64,000 bases of DNA from Cyanobacteria bacterium SZAS LIN-3 (GTDB taxonomy: Bacteria; Cyanobacteriota; Vampirovibrionia; Obscuribacterales; Obscuribacteraceae). This document shows, one piece after another, positions 9,327-18,291 of the stretch. Made by a program: the position numbers and the translations under genes. How positions within the stretch are numbered: position 1 is the first letter of the stretch; every line of letters begins with the position of its first letter. The DNA lies in the NCBI GenBank assembly GCA_018266215.1, contig JAFEAV010000021.1, positions 1 to 64,000 on the forward strand, given 5' to 3'. The notes beneath the pieces were generated by a model that saw only the letters and a list, made by a program, of their open reading frames with translations, searched no databases and was not told the DNA's origin.

Positions 9327-10658
9327 ATGACGGTAAAGACTGTGGCCACAAAACTCAGCTACCAGAGCGGATTCGGCAACTATGTAATCAGCGAAGCCAT
9401 CCCCGACTGCGTGCCCAGGAATCAAAATTCACCGCAGAAGATCAATTACGGTCTGTACGCCGAACAGTTGAGCGGCAGCTCCTTTGTTATGACCCGTGCG
9501 GCCAACAAGCGAAGCTGGCTCTACCGCATACTGCCGTCGGTTAAGCATGGTGCTTTCCAGCGCATCGACAATAAAAATCTCAAAAGTCGTCCCTTCCTCG
9601 ATGCCCCGGCCACTCCGGATCAACTGCGCTGGGATGCCTTCGGAGCTCCTCCTAAAGGCGAAAAACTCGATTTCATCGACGGCCTCTTCACCATAGCCGG
9701 CAACGGCGACTCGGCGTCGGTGCGGGGTTCGGCGGTGCATATCTACCGGGTGAGCGTATCGATGACGCACCGCTTTTTCTACAATGCCGACGGTGAGTTT
9801 CTCATCGTCCCCGAAAAAGAAGGCCTCATACTGCGCACCGAATTCGGTATCATGGAAATTGCGCCCGGCGAAATTGCGGTCATACCCCGGGGTGTGAAGT
9901 TTCAGGTAAGGCTGCCCGAAGACGTGCAATTTGCTCGCGGTTACGTTCTGGAAAATTATGGTGAGCCCCTGCGTCTGCCGGACCTGGGTCCGATCGGCGC
10001 CAATGGCCTGGCCAATCCCCGCGACTTCCTCGTCCCGCAAGCGGCCTTCGAAGATTTGAAGGGCGATTTCCGCCTGACCACAAAATTTCAGGGCAATCTA
10101 TTTGACGCCGCGATCGATCACAGCCCCTTAAATGTTGTCGGCTGGCACGGCAATTATTATCCCTATAAATACGACCTGTCGCTCTTCAATGTGATCAATA
10201 CAGTCAGCTTCGATCACCCGGATCCATCGATATTTACTGTACTGACATCACCTTCTGAAGTGCCCGGCCTCTCCAACATAGACTTTGTTATTTTCCCCCC
10301 GCGCTGGATGGTGGCCGAAAACACCTTCCGCCCGCCGTACTACCATCGCAACTTGATGAGCGAGTATATGGGCCTGATTTTTGGTGTCTATGACGCCAAG
10401 GCCGAAGGCTTCGTCCCCGGGGGCGGTTCGCTGCACAATTCCATGTCCGCCCACGGCCCCGATGCCGAAACATTCGATAAAGCATCCAATGTCGAGCTCA
10501 AACCGGTCTATCAGGGCGGCACCCTGGCATTTATGTTCGAAAGTTCACTGGTCTACGCCCCTACCGCCCAGGCCCTTCAATGCACCGAATTGCAAGAGGA
10601 CTATCGCGCCTGCTGGGACGCTCTGCCCAATAATTTCCAGGGGCCGGCAGCAAAATAA
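9327..10658 (+). CDS. hmgA: Homogentisate 1,2-dioxygenase
   Basis: 443 residues, the normal length for this enzyme. It opens with YQSGFGNYVISEA and NYGLYAEQLSGSSF, family hallmarks. The iron ligands expected in the C-terminal cupin are present: the His and Glu of PPYYHRNLMSEYMG and the His of SMSAHGPD. It cleaves the homogentisate ring with O2 to maleylacetoacetate in tyrosine and phenylalanine breakdown. The start ATG is preceded by AGGTGGGACG. No other gene of the pathway (hpd, maiA, fahA) is in this window, so it appears detached from its pathway partners. Confidence 0.96.
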   Translation: MTVKTVATKLSYQSGFGNYVISEAIPDCVPRNQNSPQKINYGLYAEQLSGSSFVMTRAANKRSWLYRILPSVKHGAFQRIDNKNLKSRPFLDAPATPDQLRWDAFGAPPKGEKLDFIDGLFTIAGNGDSASVRGSAVHIYRVSVSMTHRFFYNADGEFLIVPEKEGLILRTEFGIMEIAPGEIAVIPRGVKFQVRLPEDVQFARGYVLENYGEPLRLPDLGPIGANGLANPRDFLVPQAAFEDLKGDFRLTTKFQGNLFDAAIDHSPLNVVGWHGNYYPYKYDLSLFNVINTVSFDHPDPSIFTVLTSPSEVPGLSNIDFVIFPPRWMVAENTFRPPYYHRNLMSEYMGLIFGVYDAKAEGFVPGGGSLHNSMSAHGPDAETFDKASNVELKPVYQGGTLAFMFESSLVYAPTAQALQCTELQEDYRACWDALPNNFQGPAAK

Positions 10659-10757
10659 AAAGTGCTGATAACAGAGTAAATTTCTTCCCTGACAAGTGTT
10701 TATAACTTCCCACCAGGCGTGGCATATAACAATGAAGAAGAGAGTTTAGAGGAAACA

Positions 10758-12302
10758 ATGCAAAAACCAACTCCCAAGAAGCCTGAAGACTCGACGCCGT
10801 CCGGTCCCAGACGGCAGCGCTTGCCGCAAGAGCCGACCTGTCCGGCCCTATCAAAGGTGCGGGTATTGCTTGATCAGGCCGAGGCCTCCAAAGGCTGTCT
10901 GATAGAAATGCCCTGGCTCAGTTCCGACCAGAAAAGCTTTATTTTGACTGTCCAGTGGGACGCCACACAGAAGGACCCGGTCTGGACCTTATATGAGGAA
11001 ACCGACTCGGGCTCTAAAGTCGTCTGGACGCAACCATTTGCCGCCCAGGACCTGGAATTTATGTACGACATCCTGTCCATGTCGGCCGGCAGTTCCGGCG
11101 GCGGCCTGGGCATCCCCGACGAGCTGAAACTCAAGCCCTCGGTCTTTGAAGATGAGCCCAAGGCCAAAGAAGAACCGACCTTTGACTCCTACGGCGCGCC
11201 CAGCCTGGCGCCCTTCGGCAACACCCCGACATCCAGCCCGGCTGTGGGCATGGGCCAGCCGATTGCACCCATGGGTCAGGGAGCTTTCCCGGCATTTCCT
11301 CCGGCTGGAGCTTCTTACACTAATTTGCCCTCCCTCCAGCCCGGCGCCCAGCCCGCCGGCTACGGCGCTCCTCCGCCCCCACCGGCTCCCTATCCGCCGC
11401 AACAGGGCTATCCGCCGCCCCAGGGTTATCCGCAACAGCAGGGCTATCCGCAACAACAACAGGGGTATCCGCCCCAGCAAATGCCGCCCGGCTATCCGCC
11501 GCAGCAGCCAAATCCTTATGGCCAGCAGATGCCGCCCGGTTATCCGCCCCAGCAACAAAATCCTTACGGCCAGCAGATGCCCCCGGGCTATCCGCCTCCG
11601 CCCAATCCTTATCCGCAACAAATGCCGCAGTCAAGCGGCGGCTACAGCGATATGGCCGAGCCAAAAATACCGCTCGACTATCACCTCATCGACAAGCGGG
11701 CCAACATTCTCCTGGGCACCCTGCTGCAGGAAGCCGGTTTGATCAGCGAACCCACCCTCGAAGCCGCTCTCAAGCTTCAGGAAATGGTGCGCGATGAAAA
11801 AATGACCAATGAGAAAGCACCGGAAGTGCTGAAACGACTGCATGCAATGGGCTCCTCCATCGATCAGTATCTGACCAAGGGAGATCTGGACAGAAGCGGC
11901 GCCGGAGCCAAACCCAAGCCCGCCGCTCAGCAGCCGGTCAAACCGGCTTCGGGTCCGGCCGGCGCCGCCCCGGCAGCTGGTGGCCGCGATCTCAAAGGTG
12001 CCTTTGACCTGCTGCAAAAAGCGCAGTTGCTGACCGAAAACGATCTCACCACCGCCAACAATGTGCGCAAAAAACATGGCGGCGACCTGATTCAAATCCT
12101 GGAAGCAGCCGGTAAATGCAACAGCAAAACCGTTGACGCCGCCTGCACCAGTCTGCCTCTCATCCGTGAAGGCCTGATGAAAATCGAACAGGTGATCATG
12201 GCACTCAATTATTGTGAGCGCATGCGCGTATCCTTTGATGATGCGCTTGATGAAATGGGCTGGCAAAATCCACGCAAGATCCGTACTGACCTGCCACTAT
12301 AA
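10758..12302 (+). CDS. Second proline-rich MshEN-like repeat protein
   Basis: 514 residues, a clear paralogue of the protein at 1086. Residues about 38-110 are the shared N-terminal domain (EMPWLSSDQKSFILTV, DPVWTLYEE). Residues about 206-290 are PGYPPQQ repeats. Residues about 311-368 are an MshEN-like unit (LLGTLLQEAGLISEPTLEA). Residues about 409-505 are a C-terminal module nearly collinear with its paralogue (KKHGGDLIQILEAAGK, VIMALNYCERMRVSF). The ATG at 10758 follows GAGGAAAC, so I prefer it to the in-frame GTG at 10719. A diguanylate cyclase gene starts 22 bp downstream, making a c-di-GMP link plausible but unproven. Confidence 0.85.
   Translation: MQKPTPKKPEDSTPSGPRRQRLPQEPTCPALSKVRVLLDQAEASKGCLIEMPWLSSDQKSFILTVQWDATQKDPVWTLYEETDSGSKVVWTQPFAAQDLEFMYDILSMSAGSSGGGLGIPDELKLKPSVFEDEPKAKEEPTFDSYGAPSLAPFGNTPTSSPAVGMGQPIAPMGQGAFPAFPPAGASYTNLPSLQPGAQPAGYGAPPPPPAPYPPQQGYPPPQGYPQQQGYPQQQQGYPPQQMPPGYPPQQPNPYGQQMPPGYPPQQQNPYGQQMPPGYPPPPNPYPQQMPQSSGGYSDMAEPKIPLDYHLIDKRANILLGTLLQEAGLISEPTLEAALKLQEMVRDEKMTNEKAPEVLKRLHAMGSSIDQYLTKGDLDRSGAGAKPKPAAQQPVKPASGPAGAAPAAGGRDLKGAFDLLQKAQLLTENDLTTANNVRKKHGGDLIQILEAAGKCNSKTVDAACTSLPLIREGLMKIEQVIMALNYCERMRVSFDDALDEMGWQNPRKIRTDLPL
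11380..11630 (+). repeat. PGYPPQQ-type repeat region
   Basis: Short imperfect repeats encode QGYPPPQ, QGYPQQQ and two near-identical longer units of the form QQMPPGYPPQQxNPYG. The two longer units are similar at the DNA level as well (about 11480-11580), suggesting a duplication more recent than the rest of the tract. Confidence 0.85.
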
Positions 12303-12324
12303 GATCCCCACCTTAGTGAGTTAA

Positions 12325-14475
12325 ATGGGCAAGAAGATCCTTCTAGTCGACGGAGACCAGCAGTTTACAAAACTGGTTTCTTCTGTCTTGGAAGGTCGCG
12401 GTCACAATGTGACCAGCACCCATGTGGCAGTGCCGCCGGCGGACCTGCAAGCGGGAGAACTGGACTTAATTATCCTCTCGTCGCCCATGCCGGACTCGGA
12501 CGATCTGGAGTGGCTGACCCGCCTGAGAAACGAAGGATTCGGCACCAAAGTAATCTTGATTGCCAAAAGTCAGGATCATCTGCACACGCTGAAACCAAGA
12601 GTACCCAAAGATCTTGCGGTATCGCTCATGGTGCACAAGCCGCTCATCCCCTACATTTTTGGCGCCCAGGTAGACCGGCAGCTGGACCCGGATCAGTCCG
12701 AAGCAGCCAACCAGAAAATGAAAGACTTTGAGACCATGTTCCTGGCACTGGTGACAAAGTACGCACGTGTCCTGCCCACTCGTATCGCCGAGTTGTCGCA
12801 GGCCATGGAAAAAGCCAAGGAAAATCCGCGCGACGCCGATCTTACCGGGGAAGTGCGAGGCCTGGCTCACAAGATCAAGGGCACAGGCGGTTCTCTGGGA
12901 TTCAGACAGGTCTCGGAGTGCATGGGTTTTATCGAAAACGCCGCCGCCGAAATGCCGAATATGACGCAGGAAGAGCAACAATTTTCCTGGGCCGAACTGG
13001 ATCGCAAACTGGTGGAAGCGCAGTTGGCCGGTGAACTGGAATGCCAGGAAATCAATCAAGCCATCGCCAGCGCCGATCTCAAAGTGGAGAAGACCCCGCA
13101 CAATCCGGCCATGACGCGCATTCTGGTCGTCGATGAAGACCGGCAATTTCTCGATATTGTCTGTGCCCTGGGCAAACAAAGACTGGTCGACATCGTACGC
13201 GCCACCAATCACAAAGAAGCAATCGAACAGGCCGTTGTCTATCCCCTGGACGCGGCGCTGATAAACGTCCTGCCCCAGGACCCGGAACAATCATTCCGTC
13301 TGGCGCGCAGCATAAGAGAATTACCCGGCTACGAAAATCTGCCTCTGGCCTTCATCTCCGGTCAGGCTCTGGTGAAGGACCGGGTCGAAGCGGCCCATGC
13401 CGGTGCCTCGCTTTATCTCGACAAACCTCTGGAATCCGACTCACTGGAAAAAGCGGTCCAGCACCTGGTCAATATCAGACAGGGCGGACGCCCCCGCATT
13501 CTGGTATGCGACGACGATGAATTTTTTGCCAACACAGTGGCCCTGGTTTTGCGCAATGAAGGCATGATTGTGCGCACCCTCAACGACCCGTCCAAAATTC
13601 TCGAGACCATGCAGGAATATCCGCCCGAACTCATGCTTCTGGACGTGATGATGCCCGGAGTGACAGGCTTTGAGGTCTGCCGCATGCTCAGGCAAATACC
13701 GCGCTGGCAGGATCTGCCGATTATCTTCCTCACCGGTCAGACCGGCGTGGAAGCAAGACTGGAAGCGTTCCGCTCCGGCGGCGACGACTACCTGCCCAAG
13801 CCTGTAGTCAACGAAGAATTGCTCACCAGAGTATCGGTCCGTCTCGATCGAGCGCGCATGCTCAAGGATCGCTCGGACAAGGACACGACCACAGGCCTGC
13901 TTTTGCGCCGCGCTTTTTCCGAACAACTCTCGGCCATCCTGGCCGAAGCGCACCGTCTCAAAACTACATTTACCATTTGCTTGCTTGACGTCGACCACTT
14001 CAAAAAAGTGAACGACACCTACGGACACCTGGCCGGGGACAAAGTCCTGGCCGGCCTGGGCCAGCTTCTCTCCCGCCGCTTCCGGGTGGATGACCTGCGC
14101 GGACGCTGGGGCGGTGAGGAATTTATGCTCACCTTTAAACGCGAAACCAAGGCCACGATGCACGCCGCCGTGCAGCGTGTCTTGCTCGAGTTTCAGGCCA
14201 TGACCTTCAGCGGAGACAAGGGCGAAACTTTCCAGAGCAGCTTCAGCGGCGGCATCGCCGAGTATCCGGTAGACGGTGAGTCTGTTTTTGAACTGGTCAA
14301 AGTAGCGGACAATCGACTCTACTTAGCAAAACACCGCGGCCGCAAACAACTGGTAGTGGACGATGAGCCCTGTCCCGCCCCCGAAAGCGAGGCGGAGGTT
14401 GCTCCTGAGCCTGAGCCGCAGCCGGCAAAAGATCTACCGCCGGGAGTTACAACAGACAGAAGAAGCAGCAAATAA
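12325..14475 (+). CDS. REC-Hpt-REC-REC-GGDEF diguanylate cyclase
   Basis: 716 residues. Order: a degenerate receiver (residues about 3-115, opening ILLVDGDQQFTKL), an Hpt-like four-helix region with the phosphorylatable His at 182 (GLAHKIKGTGGSLG), a second receiver (about 268-380), a third receiver with the acceptor Asp 440 in LMLLDVMMPGVTG, and a GGDEF domain with GGEEF at 596-600. An inhibitory RxxD site (RVDD) lies the usual distance before it, so the cyclase looks intact and product-inhibited. It makes c-di-GMP from GTP. A short acidic, Pro-rich tail ends the protein. The Shine-Dalgarno is weak, and translation may depend on the gene 22 bp upstream. Confidence 0.92.
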   Translation: MGKKILLVDGDQQFTKLVSSVLEGRGHNVTSTHVAVPPADLQAGELDLIILSSPMPDSDDLEWLTRLRNEGFGTKVILIAKSQDHLHTLKPRVPKDLAVSLMVHKPLIPYIFGAQVDRQLDPDQSEAANQKMKDFETMFLALVTKYARVLPTRIAELSQAMEKAKENPRDADLTGEVRGLAHKIKGTGGSLGFRQVSECMGFIENAAAEMPNMTQEEQQFSWAELDRKLVEAQLAGELECQEINQAIASADLKVEKTPHNPAMTRILVVDEDRQFLDIVCALGKQRLVDIVRATNHKEAIEQAVVYPLDAALINVLPQDPEQSFRLARSIRELPGYENLPLAFISGQALVKDRVEAAHAGASLYLDKPLESDSLEKAVQHLVNIRQGGRPRILVCDDDEFFANTVALVLRNEGMIVRTLNDPSKILETMQEYPPELMLLDVMMPGVTGFEVCRMLRQIPRWQDLPIIFLTGQTGVEARLEAFRSGGDDYLPKPVVNEELLTRVSVRLDRARMLKDRSDKDTTTGLLLRRAFSEQLSAILAEAHRLKTTFTICLLDVDHFKKVNDTYGHLAGDKVLAGLGQLLSRRFRVDDLRGRWGGEEFMLTFKRETKATMHAAVQRVLLEFQAMTFSGDKGETFQSSFSGGIAEYPVDGESVFELVKVADNRLYLAKHRGRKQLVVDDEPCPAPESEAEVAPEPEPQPAKDLPPGVTTDRRSSK

Positions 14476-14536
14476 AATCTGCTGCTTCCACTTAATTTCA
14501 AACGCTCACTACTGTCTGACGGACGATCAACCACGA

Positions 14537-15094
14537 TCAATCGTCGTCGTCATCCCTCGGTTTCTTGCCGGGAGCAGCCGCGGCACCACTGGCATTTTTC
14601 TTATTCATTTGATTGATCATTTGCTGTTGCTGCTGCTGCTGAATGTAAGTCCGGCAGCTTTCTACCGCCGCCTTATACTTTTCGCCGCCCGGCATTTGCA
14701 TGGCCCGGCCAAGATAGTTGTAGGCTTCCATGTAATTTTTCTGGAAGAGCGCCATCTGGCCGTAGGAGCCAACATAATCGATATTACTGGGCTCCAGCGT
14801 AGCCGCCTTTTTATATTCGACGGCGGCGGCACCGGTCTTGCCGGCTCGTTGCAGGAAACATGCATAGTTAAAATGCAATACGGCTTTACCGGCAGCTTGC
14901 TGAATCAGCCAGCGAAACTCAGCCTCGGTCTCGGCGTTTTTGCCAAGACTCTGGTAGCAAGCAAGCAGATCCTCATGGGCACTGATGGCTACGGAGCCCG
15001 ACGAAGGAGCAAGCTGGGCTTGGGCCTCCAGGCCGGTTTGAGAAAAAAGCGCGGCGGCAAATAATGCGGCCAGGGGAATTTTATTTACTGACAT
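14537..15094 (-). CDS. Secreted TPR protein with poly-Gln tract
   Basis: 185 residues. It starts MSVNKIPLAALFAAALF, a signal peptide with likely cleavage after AQA. Three TPR-like units follow (HEDLLACYQSLGKNAE, AVLHFNYACFLQRAGK, MALFQKNYMEAYNYL), then a run of about seven glutamines, and a tail ending in acidic DDDDD. The ATG at 15094 has AGGA about eight bases before it; codons further upstream are out of keeping with a signal peptide. The next gene upstream on the same strand is another secreted helical-repeat protein, so the pair may act together in the periplasm. Confidence 0.75.
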   Translation of the reverse strand: MSVNKIPLAALFAAALFSQTGLEAQAQLAPSSGSVAISAHEDLLACYQSLGKNAETEAEFRWLIQQAAGKAVLHFNYACFLQRAGKTGAAAVEYKKAATLEPSNIDYVGSYGQMALFQKNYMEAYNYLGRAMQMPGGEKYKAAVESCRTYIQQQQQQQMINQMNKKNASGAAAAPGKKPRDDDDD

Positions 15095-15130
15095 TTTTCT
15101 TTTCCTGTATTGAAAAGGCAAAAACTAAAT

Positions 15131-16165
15131 CTAGATCTGGCCGTGGTGAGCTTCGATGATGGCGTAGATTTCACCGAGATTCTTCTCGTTGGCTTCCTGG
15201 CGACCGTAATCGCCTTTAAATGTATCGAAGCCGACTCCGGGAATAGGCACGGCATTGGGGATGAAAATCAGCCATTCGCTGCCGATTTTAGGCATCTTGT
15301 CCGGGCCGAACTTCCAGCCCTCCGGGGCCTTCACCCCTGCGTGATCGTAAAATTTAAATTTGACCGGCACATCGTGGTTGAGGGGCGGTCCCTTCAAAAT
15401 CTTGGTCCAGTAGAACTTGGCTGTGGGCGGATTGTAGAAGCCGATATGTTCCTTGGGTTCGTAACCTTTATAGGTACAGATACCAATCCACTCGGACTGA
15501 CGGAAAGCATTTTCATAGTCGCGACCGGTGTCGGTGGCGTCGGGGTTGAGCATGTCGGCGGTGACGAGATCACGCTTGGGCGGAGCTTTGACGACAATAT
15601 CTTCGGGCGGCTTGGGCACCACGTTGCCGTTGGCGTCGATCATACCGGGCACCAGTTCCGGAGCCTTCTGGGCAGTTTGAGTCTGCAAGTCCCGTACCTT
15701 GCTCACGAGGAAACCGTTATCCACAGAGGCTTTAGCCAGGGCATTTCTCAGGTGGGGAATGGCCTCGTCAAAACGATTCAACATTCTGTAGCAGTGGCCG
15801 GTCTCGTATTCGAGATGGCCTTTGGAGCCGGGATCTTTTTCGGCCAGGCCCTGCAGAGCAAAGTCTACCTGCTCCCACTGACCGGCCTTCATGGCGGAAT
15901 AGAGCAATCCATAATAGAAAGCTACAAAATCACCTTTATTGCTGATCGACTGACGATAGAGATTGGTAGCAGCGGCAAAATCACCGCTTTTCAAGGCCTT
16001 TGCCGCCTCCCGGGCAGTGCGGGCCACCGTCACCGAACCAAATACGCCTACATCATCCGCCTGATCAATAGCCAGGGCTCCGGGGCTGAGCCCGACAAAA
16101 CCAGCCAGGGCTGCCAGTGTCAAACTATTGGCCAGAAGCCTTACTAAGTCAAAACCTTTACTCAT
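15131..16165 (-). CDS. Secreted helical-repeat (TPR-like) protein of unknown role
   Basis: 344 residues with an N-terminal signal peptide (VRLLANSLTLAALAGFVG, cleavage near ALA). Residues about 35-150 form TPR-like helical pairs (DFAAATNLYRQSISNKG, YRMLNRFDEAIPHLRNAL). The C-terminal 150 residues are a separate domain containing WIGICTYKGYEPKEHIG and FKFYDHAGVKAPEGW, which I do not recognise. The ATG at 16165 has GGTGGA upstream and places the signal peptide at the N-terminus. It lies 36 bp upstream of the other secreted TPR gene. Confidence 0.7.
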   Translation of the reverse strand: MSKGFDLVRLLANSLTLAALAGFVGLSPGALAIDQADDVGVFGSVTVARTAREAAKALKSGDFAAATNLYRQSISNKGDFVAFYYGLLYSAMKAGQWEQVDFALQGLAEKDPGSKGHLEYETGHCYRMLNRFDEAIPHLRNALAKASVDNGFLVSKVRDLQTQTAQKAPELVPGMIDANGNVVPKPPEDIVVKAPPKRDLVTADMLNPDATDTGRDYENAFRQSEWIGICTYKGYEPKEHIGFYNPPTAKFYWTKILKGPPLNHDVPVKFKFYDHAGVKAPEGWKFGPDKMPKIGSEWLIFIPNAVPIPGVGFDTFKGDYGRQEANEKNLGEIYAIIEAHHGQI

Positions 16166-16492
16166 CTTCAATATCCACCAATTTATCAGTCGGTTATTCG
16201 CCAGCACCAGAGAGGCTCTTATTTTCTAGCACGTTATATTCACCATGCTAATAGGCCATTTTCCCTTTTATCTACATTTTTCGCCACTTGGCAGGGCGAC
16301 TTTTCAATATTTTGCCAATTCTTTACCGAGCGACCATCACTTGCAAACCGCGGTCAATATAGCCACAGGGGAAACCCCGATATTTTTGGCCGGCTGCTAA
16401 AATTGGTCGCAGCTTGCCGCGGTATCGCACAGGAAGCGGGGCAGAGTCGATAGTCGCCACCACTGGCGGTGCGCCAGTAAAAGGGAAAAATT
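16166..16492. other. Intergenic region (327 bp) with hairpins, no recognised gene
   Basis: This divergent gap holds no convincing ORF, tRNA or known RNA. It contains GGGGAAACCCC (around 16368), a GGC/GCTGC...GCAGC/GCC stem (around 16390-16425) and the alternative stems at 16455-16478 described separately. The promoters of both flanking genes must lie here, but no strong sigma70 pair stands out. Confidence 0.5.
16455..16478 (+). promoter_or_regulatory. Mutually exclusive hairpins in the leader of the HIT gene
   Basis: ACTGGCG (16462-16468) can pair with CGCCAGT (16472-16478), a perfect 7-bp stem with a GTG loop ending 15 bases before the start codon. The same TGGCG (16464-16468) can instead pair with CGCCA (16455-16459). 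The two folds exclude each other. Whether they regulate anything is inference. Confidence 0.35.
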
Positions 16493-16927
16493 GTGGATTG
16501 CCTCATTTGCAAAAAAATAGAGAAGTCAGACGCCGAGACATATCTGTACCAGTCTGAGCACTGGCTTCTGCGCCACTCCAGTGAGACAAATATAGAAGGT
16601 TATCTGATTTTAGAGGCGCGCAGACACATCCTCGACTTTTCCCAGGCAAGCGCGGAAGAACTGGCGGCTTACGGGCCACTGCTGGCGACGGCTATGAAAG
16701 CCATACGCAAGGTCGTCTCACCCGAGCGTGTCTATACCTTCAGTCTGGCCGAAGCAGTACCGCACCTCCATGTCCACCTTATACCGCGCTCGGCGGAAAT
16801 GCCCAGGGCCTGGAAGGGTCGCGGCATCCTGGCTTATCCCCTGGAGCCGGTCGTCAATCCGGCCAGACTCACGGCAGTCTGCCAGAGCCTGCGCCAGGAA
16901 CTGAAAAGACAGATTCTGATAGGTTAA
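16493..16927 (+). CDS. HIT-family hydrolase/transferase
   Basis: 144 residues. The C-terminal half contains VPHLHVHLIPRS, the histidine-triad motif HxHxH that acts on nucleotide phosphates and dinucleotide polyphosphates. The N-terminus DCLICKKIEKSD carries the CxxC often found in HIT proteins of the Hint/Fhit type. HIT proteins are cytosolic and the exact substrate cannot be inferred. The start is GTG, preceded by AAAAGGGA. A hairpin lies immediately upstream in the leader. Confidence 0.88.
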   Translation: MDCLICKKIEKSDAETYLYQSEHWLLRHSSETNIEGYLILEARRHILDFSQASAEELAAYGPLLATAMKAIRKVVSPERVYTFSLAEAVPHLHVHLIPRSAEMPRAWKGRGILAYPLEPVVNPARLTAVCQSLRQELKRQILIG

Positions 16928-17076
16928 CCCAAACAAGAATATAGGAACTTGCCAGGGACCGCCCACAGGGTCACGGGCATGATGGCTATAGGGAAGGCTA
17001 AGCCTCCCCGGGGGCGCCTTGCCCACCCATTTATCTAACCTACTGTCTTAGTCAAACCGAGATATTGCCGCATCCT

Positions 17077-18288
17077 ATGGAAATCAAAATCGACAATCGC
17101 GCCATGCTTGGCGAACTCTTCTATAAAGCCTCGCTGCTCAAGATGGAGCACCTTGCCGATGCTCTCTTTGTAGCCAGCAAAAACGGACTGCCCCTGGGTC
17201 GCGTCATGGTCATGCTGGGCATGATTCGACACCGCTGGCTGGAGCAGGCCCTGGACCTGCAAAATCTAGTGCGCCAGAATGTCCTGGCCGAAAAGCTTGC
17301 GCCCCAGGCCCTGCATATCTGCGTCATGGGTCAGAAATCGGTGCCCGAGGCCCTGAAAGAACTGGGCTGGGAAGGCGATCCCTATCAAAATTTTGCCAAC
17401 CTGGGTGACCTCCTGGTGGAAGCCAATCTGCTCAGCGCCAAAACCGTAGAGGACGCCAGAGGTCTGTGCAAACACGTGGGCCTGCCACTTTCGCGGGTCC
17501 TGATCCTGCAAGGCCTGCTGGACCAGAAACTACTGGAAGCCGCCCTCAGTGCCCAGAGCCTGATGCGCCAGGGCCGCTGCGATAAAAAAGAAGCCCTGGC
17601 CGCTCTTTCCTCCGCCGCTCATCTGCTGCGCACAGCCACCAGCCGGACCAAAGAACCGCCCGCCCCATTCCTGCGACTGGATGAACTCCTGCTCCTGGCC
17701 GGCCTTCTCACCGACAAGGAGCTAAAAAAATACGAAGCGCAGCAAGCCCTCTCCGGTCAGTCGCTGGGTGAATTCATTGTCGAAAGCGGCATCTTCAGCT
17801 CATCTTTGATCAGCGCCGCCGTGCGACTGCAAGCGATGCTGGCCCAGCATCAGATCAATCCGGCCGCCGCAGCCCGCGCCCTGGGCCTTGTTTTCAGCCG
17901 GGGTCTGACCCTCAACAAGGCAATCAACGAAGCGACAAGAATACCCGACAGATTCGACGGCTCCCTCAGCTTTTACAATCTGCTGCGCCTTTCCGGCCTG
18001 GTCACAGCCTTTGATATAAAGAGGCTCGGTCATCTGCCCCGGCACATAGAAAACAGCGATCTGGTGGAAGACCGCCTGGTCAAAATGGGCATCCTCAGCC
18101 GCTCGGCCTATGAAGCCACCAAGCGCTGCCACCTGTTGATGAAGGAAGGCTTTATCAGCGCCGAACAGGCGGTCATCGTCCTGCATCACTGGTCCTGGAG
18201 CGGCGACGGCCTCACCCGGGTGCTGGAAAAGCTGCAATGGGACGGCGGCGAATTGCCGACGCTCAAGGCCATGGCCTTTCGCATTTAG
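17077..18288 (+). CDS. Protein built of about four MshEN-like repeats
   Basis: 403 residues, almost entirely repeats of the type LGxLLxxxxLLxxxxLxxAxxxQ. Units begin at about residue 10 (MLGELFYKASLLKMEHL), 107 (NLGDLLVEANLLSAKT), 201 (RLDELLLLAGLLTDKE) and 298. Half-units such as LPLGRVMVMLGMIRHRW match the second helix pair of the GspE/MshE N-terminal domain. There is no N-terminal extra domain, no proline-rich linker and no ATPase. I prefer ATG 17077, but an in-frame TTG at 17065 is possible since neither has a clear ribosome site. Probably cytoplasmic; c-di-GMP binding is a testable inference. Confidence 0.8.
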   Translation: MEIKIDNRAMLGELFYKASLLKMEHLADALFVASKNGLPLGRVMVMLGMIRHRWLEQALDLQNLVRQNVLAEKLAPQALHICVMGQKSVPEALKELGWEGDPYQNFANLGDLLVEANLLSAKTVEDARGLCKHVGLPLSRVLILQGLLDQKLLEAALSAQSLMRQGRCDKKEALAALSSAAHLLRTATSRTKEPPAPFLRLDELLLLAGLLTDKELKKYEAQQALSGQSLGEFIVESGIFSSSLISAAVRLQAMLAQHQINPAAAARALGLVFSRGLTLNKAINEATRIPDRFDGSLSFYNLLRLSGLVTAFDIKRLGHLPRHIENSDLVEDRLVKMGILSRSAYEATKRCHLLMKEGFISAEQAVIVLHHWSWSGDGLTRVLEKLQWDGGELPTLKAMAFRI

Positions 18289-18291
18289 CCG

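Noticed and set aside
16380..16480. Possible SRP RNA or other structured RNA gene
   Set aside because: The sequence AGGAAGCGGGGCAG recalls the SRP loop, but the conserved GGAAGGAAGCAGC-type core and its pairing partner are missing.
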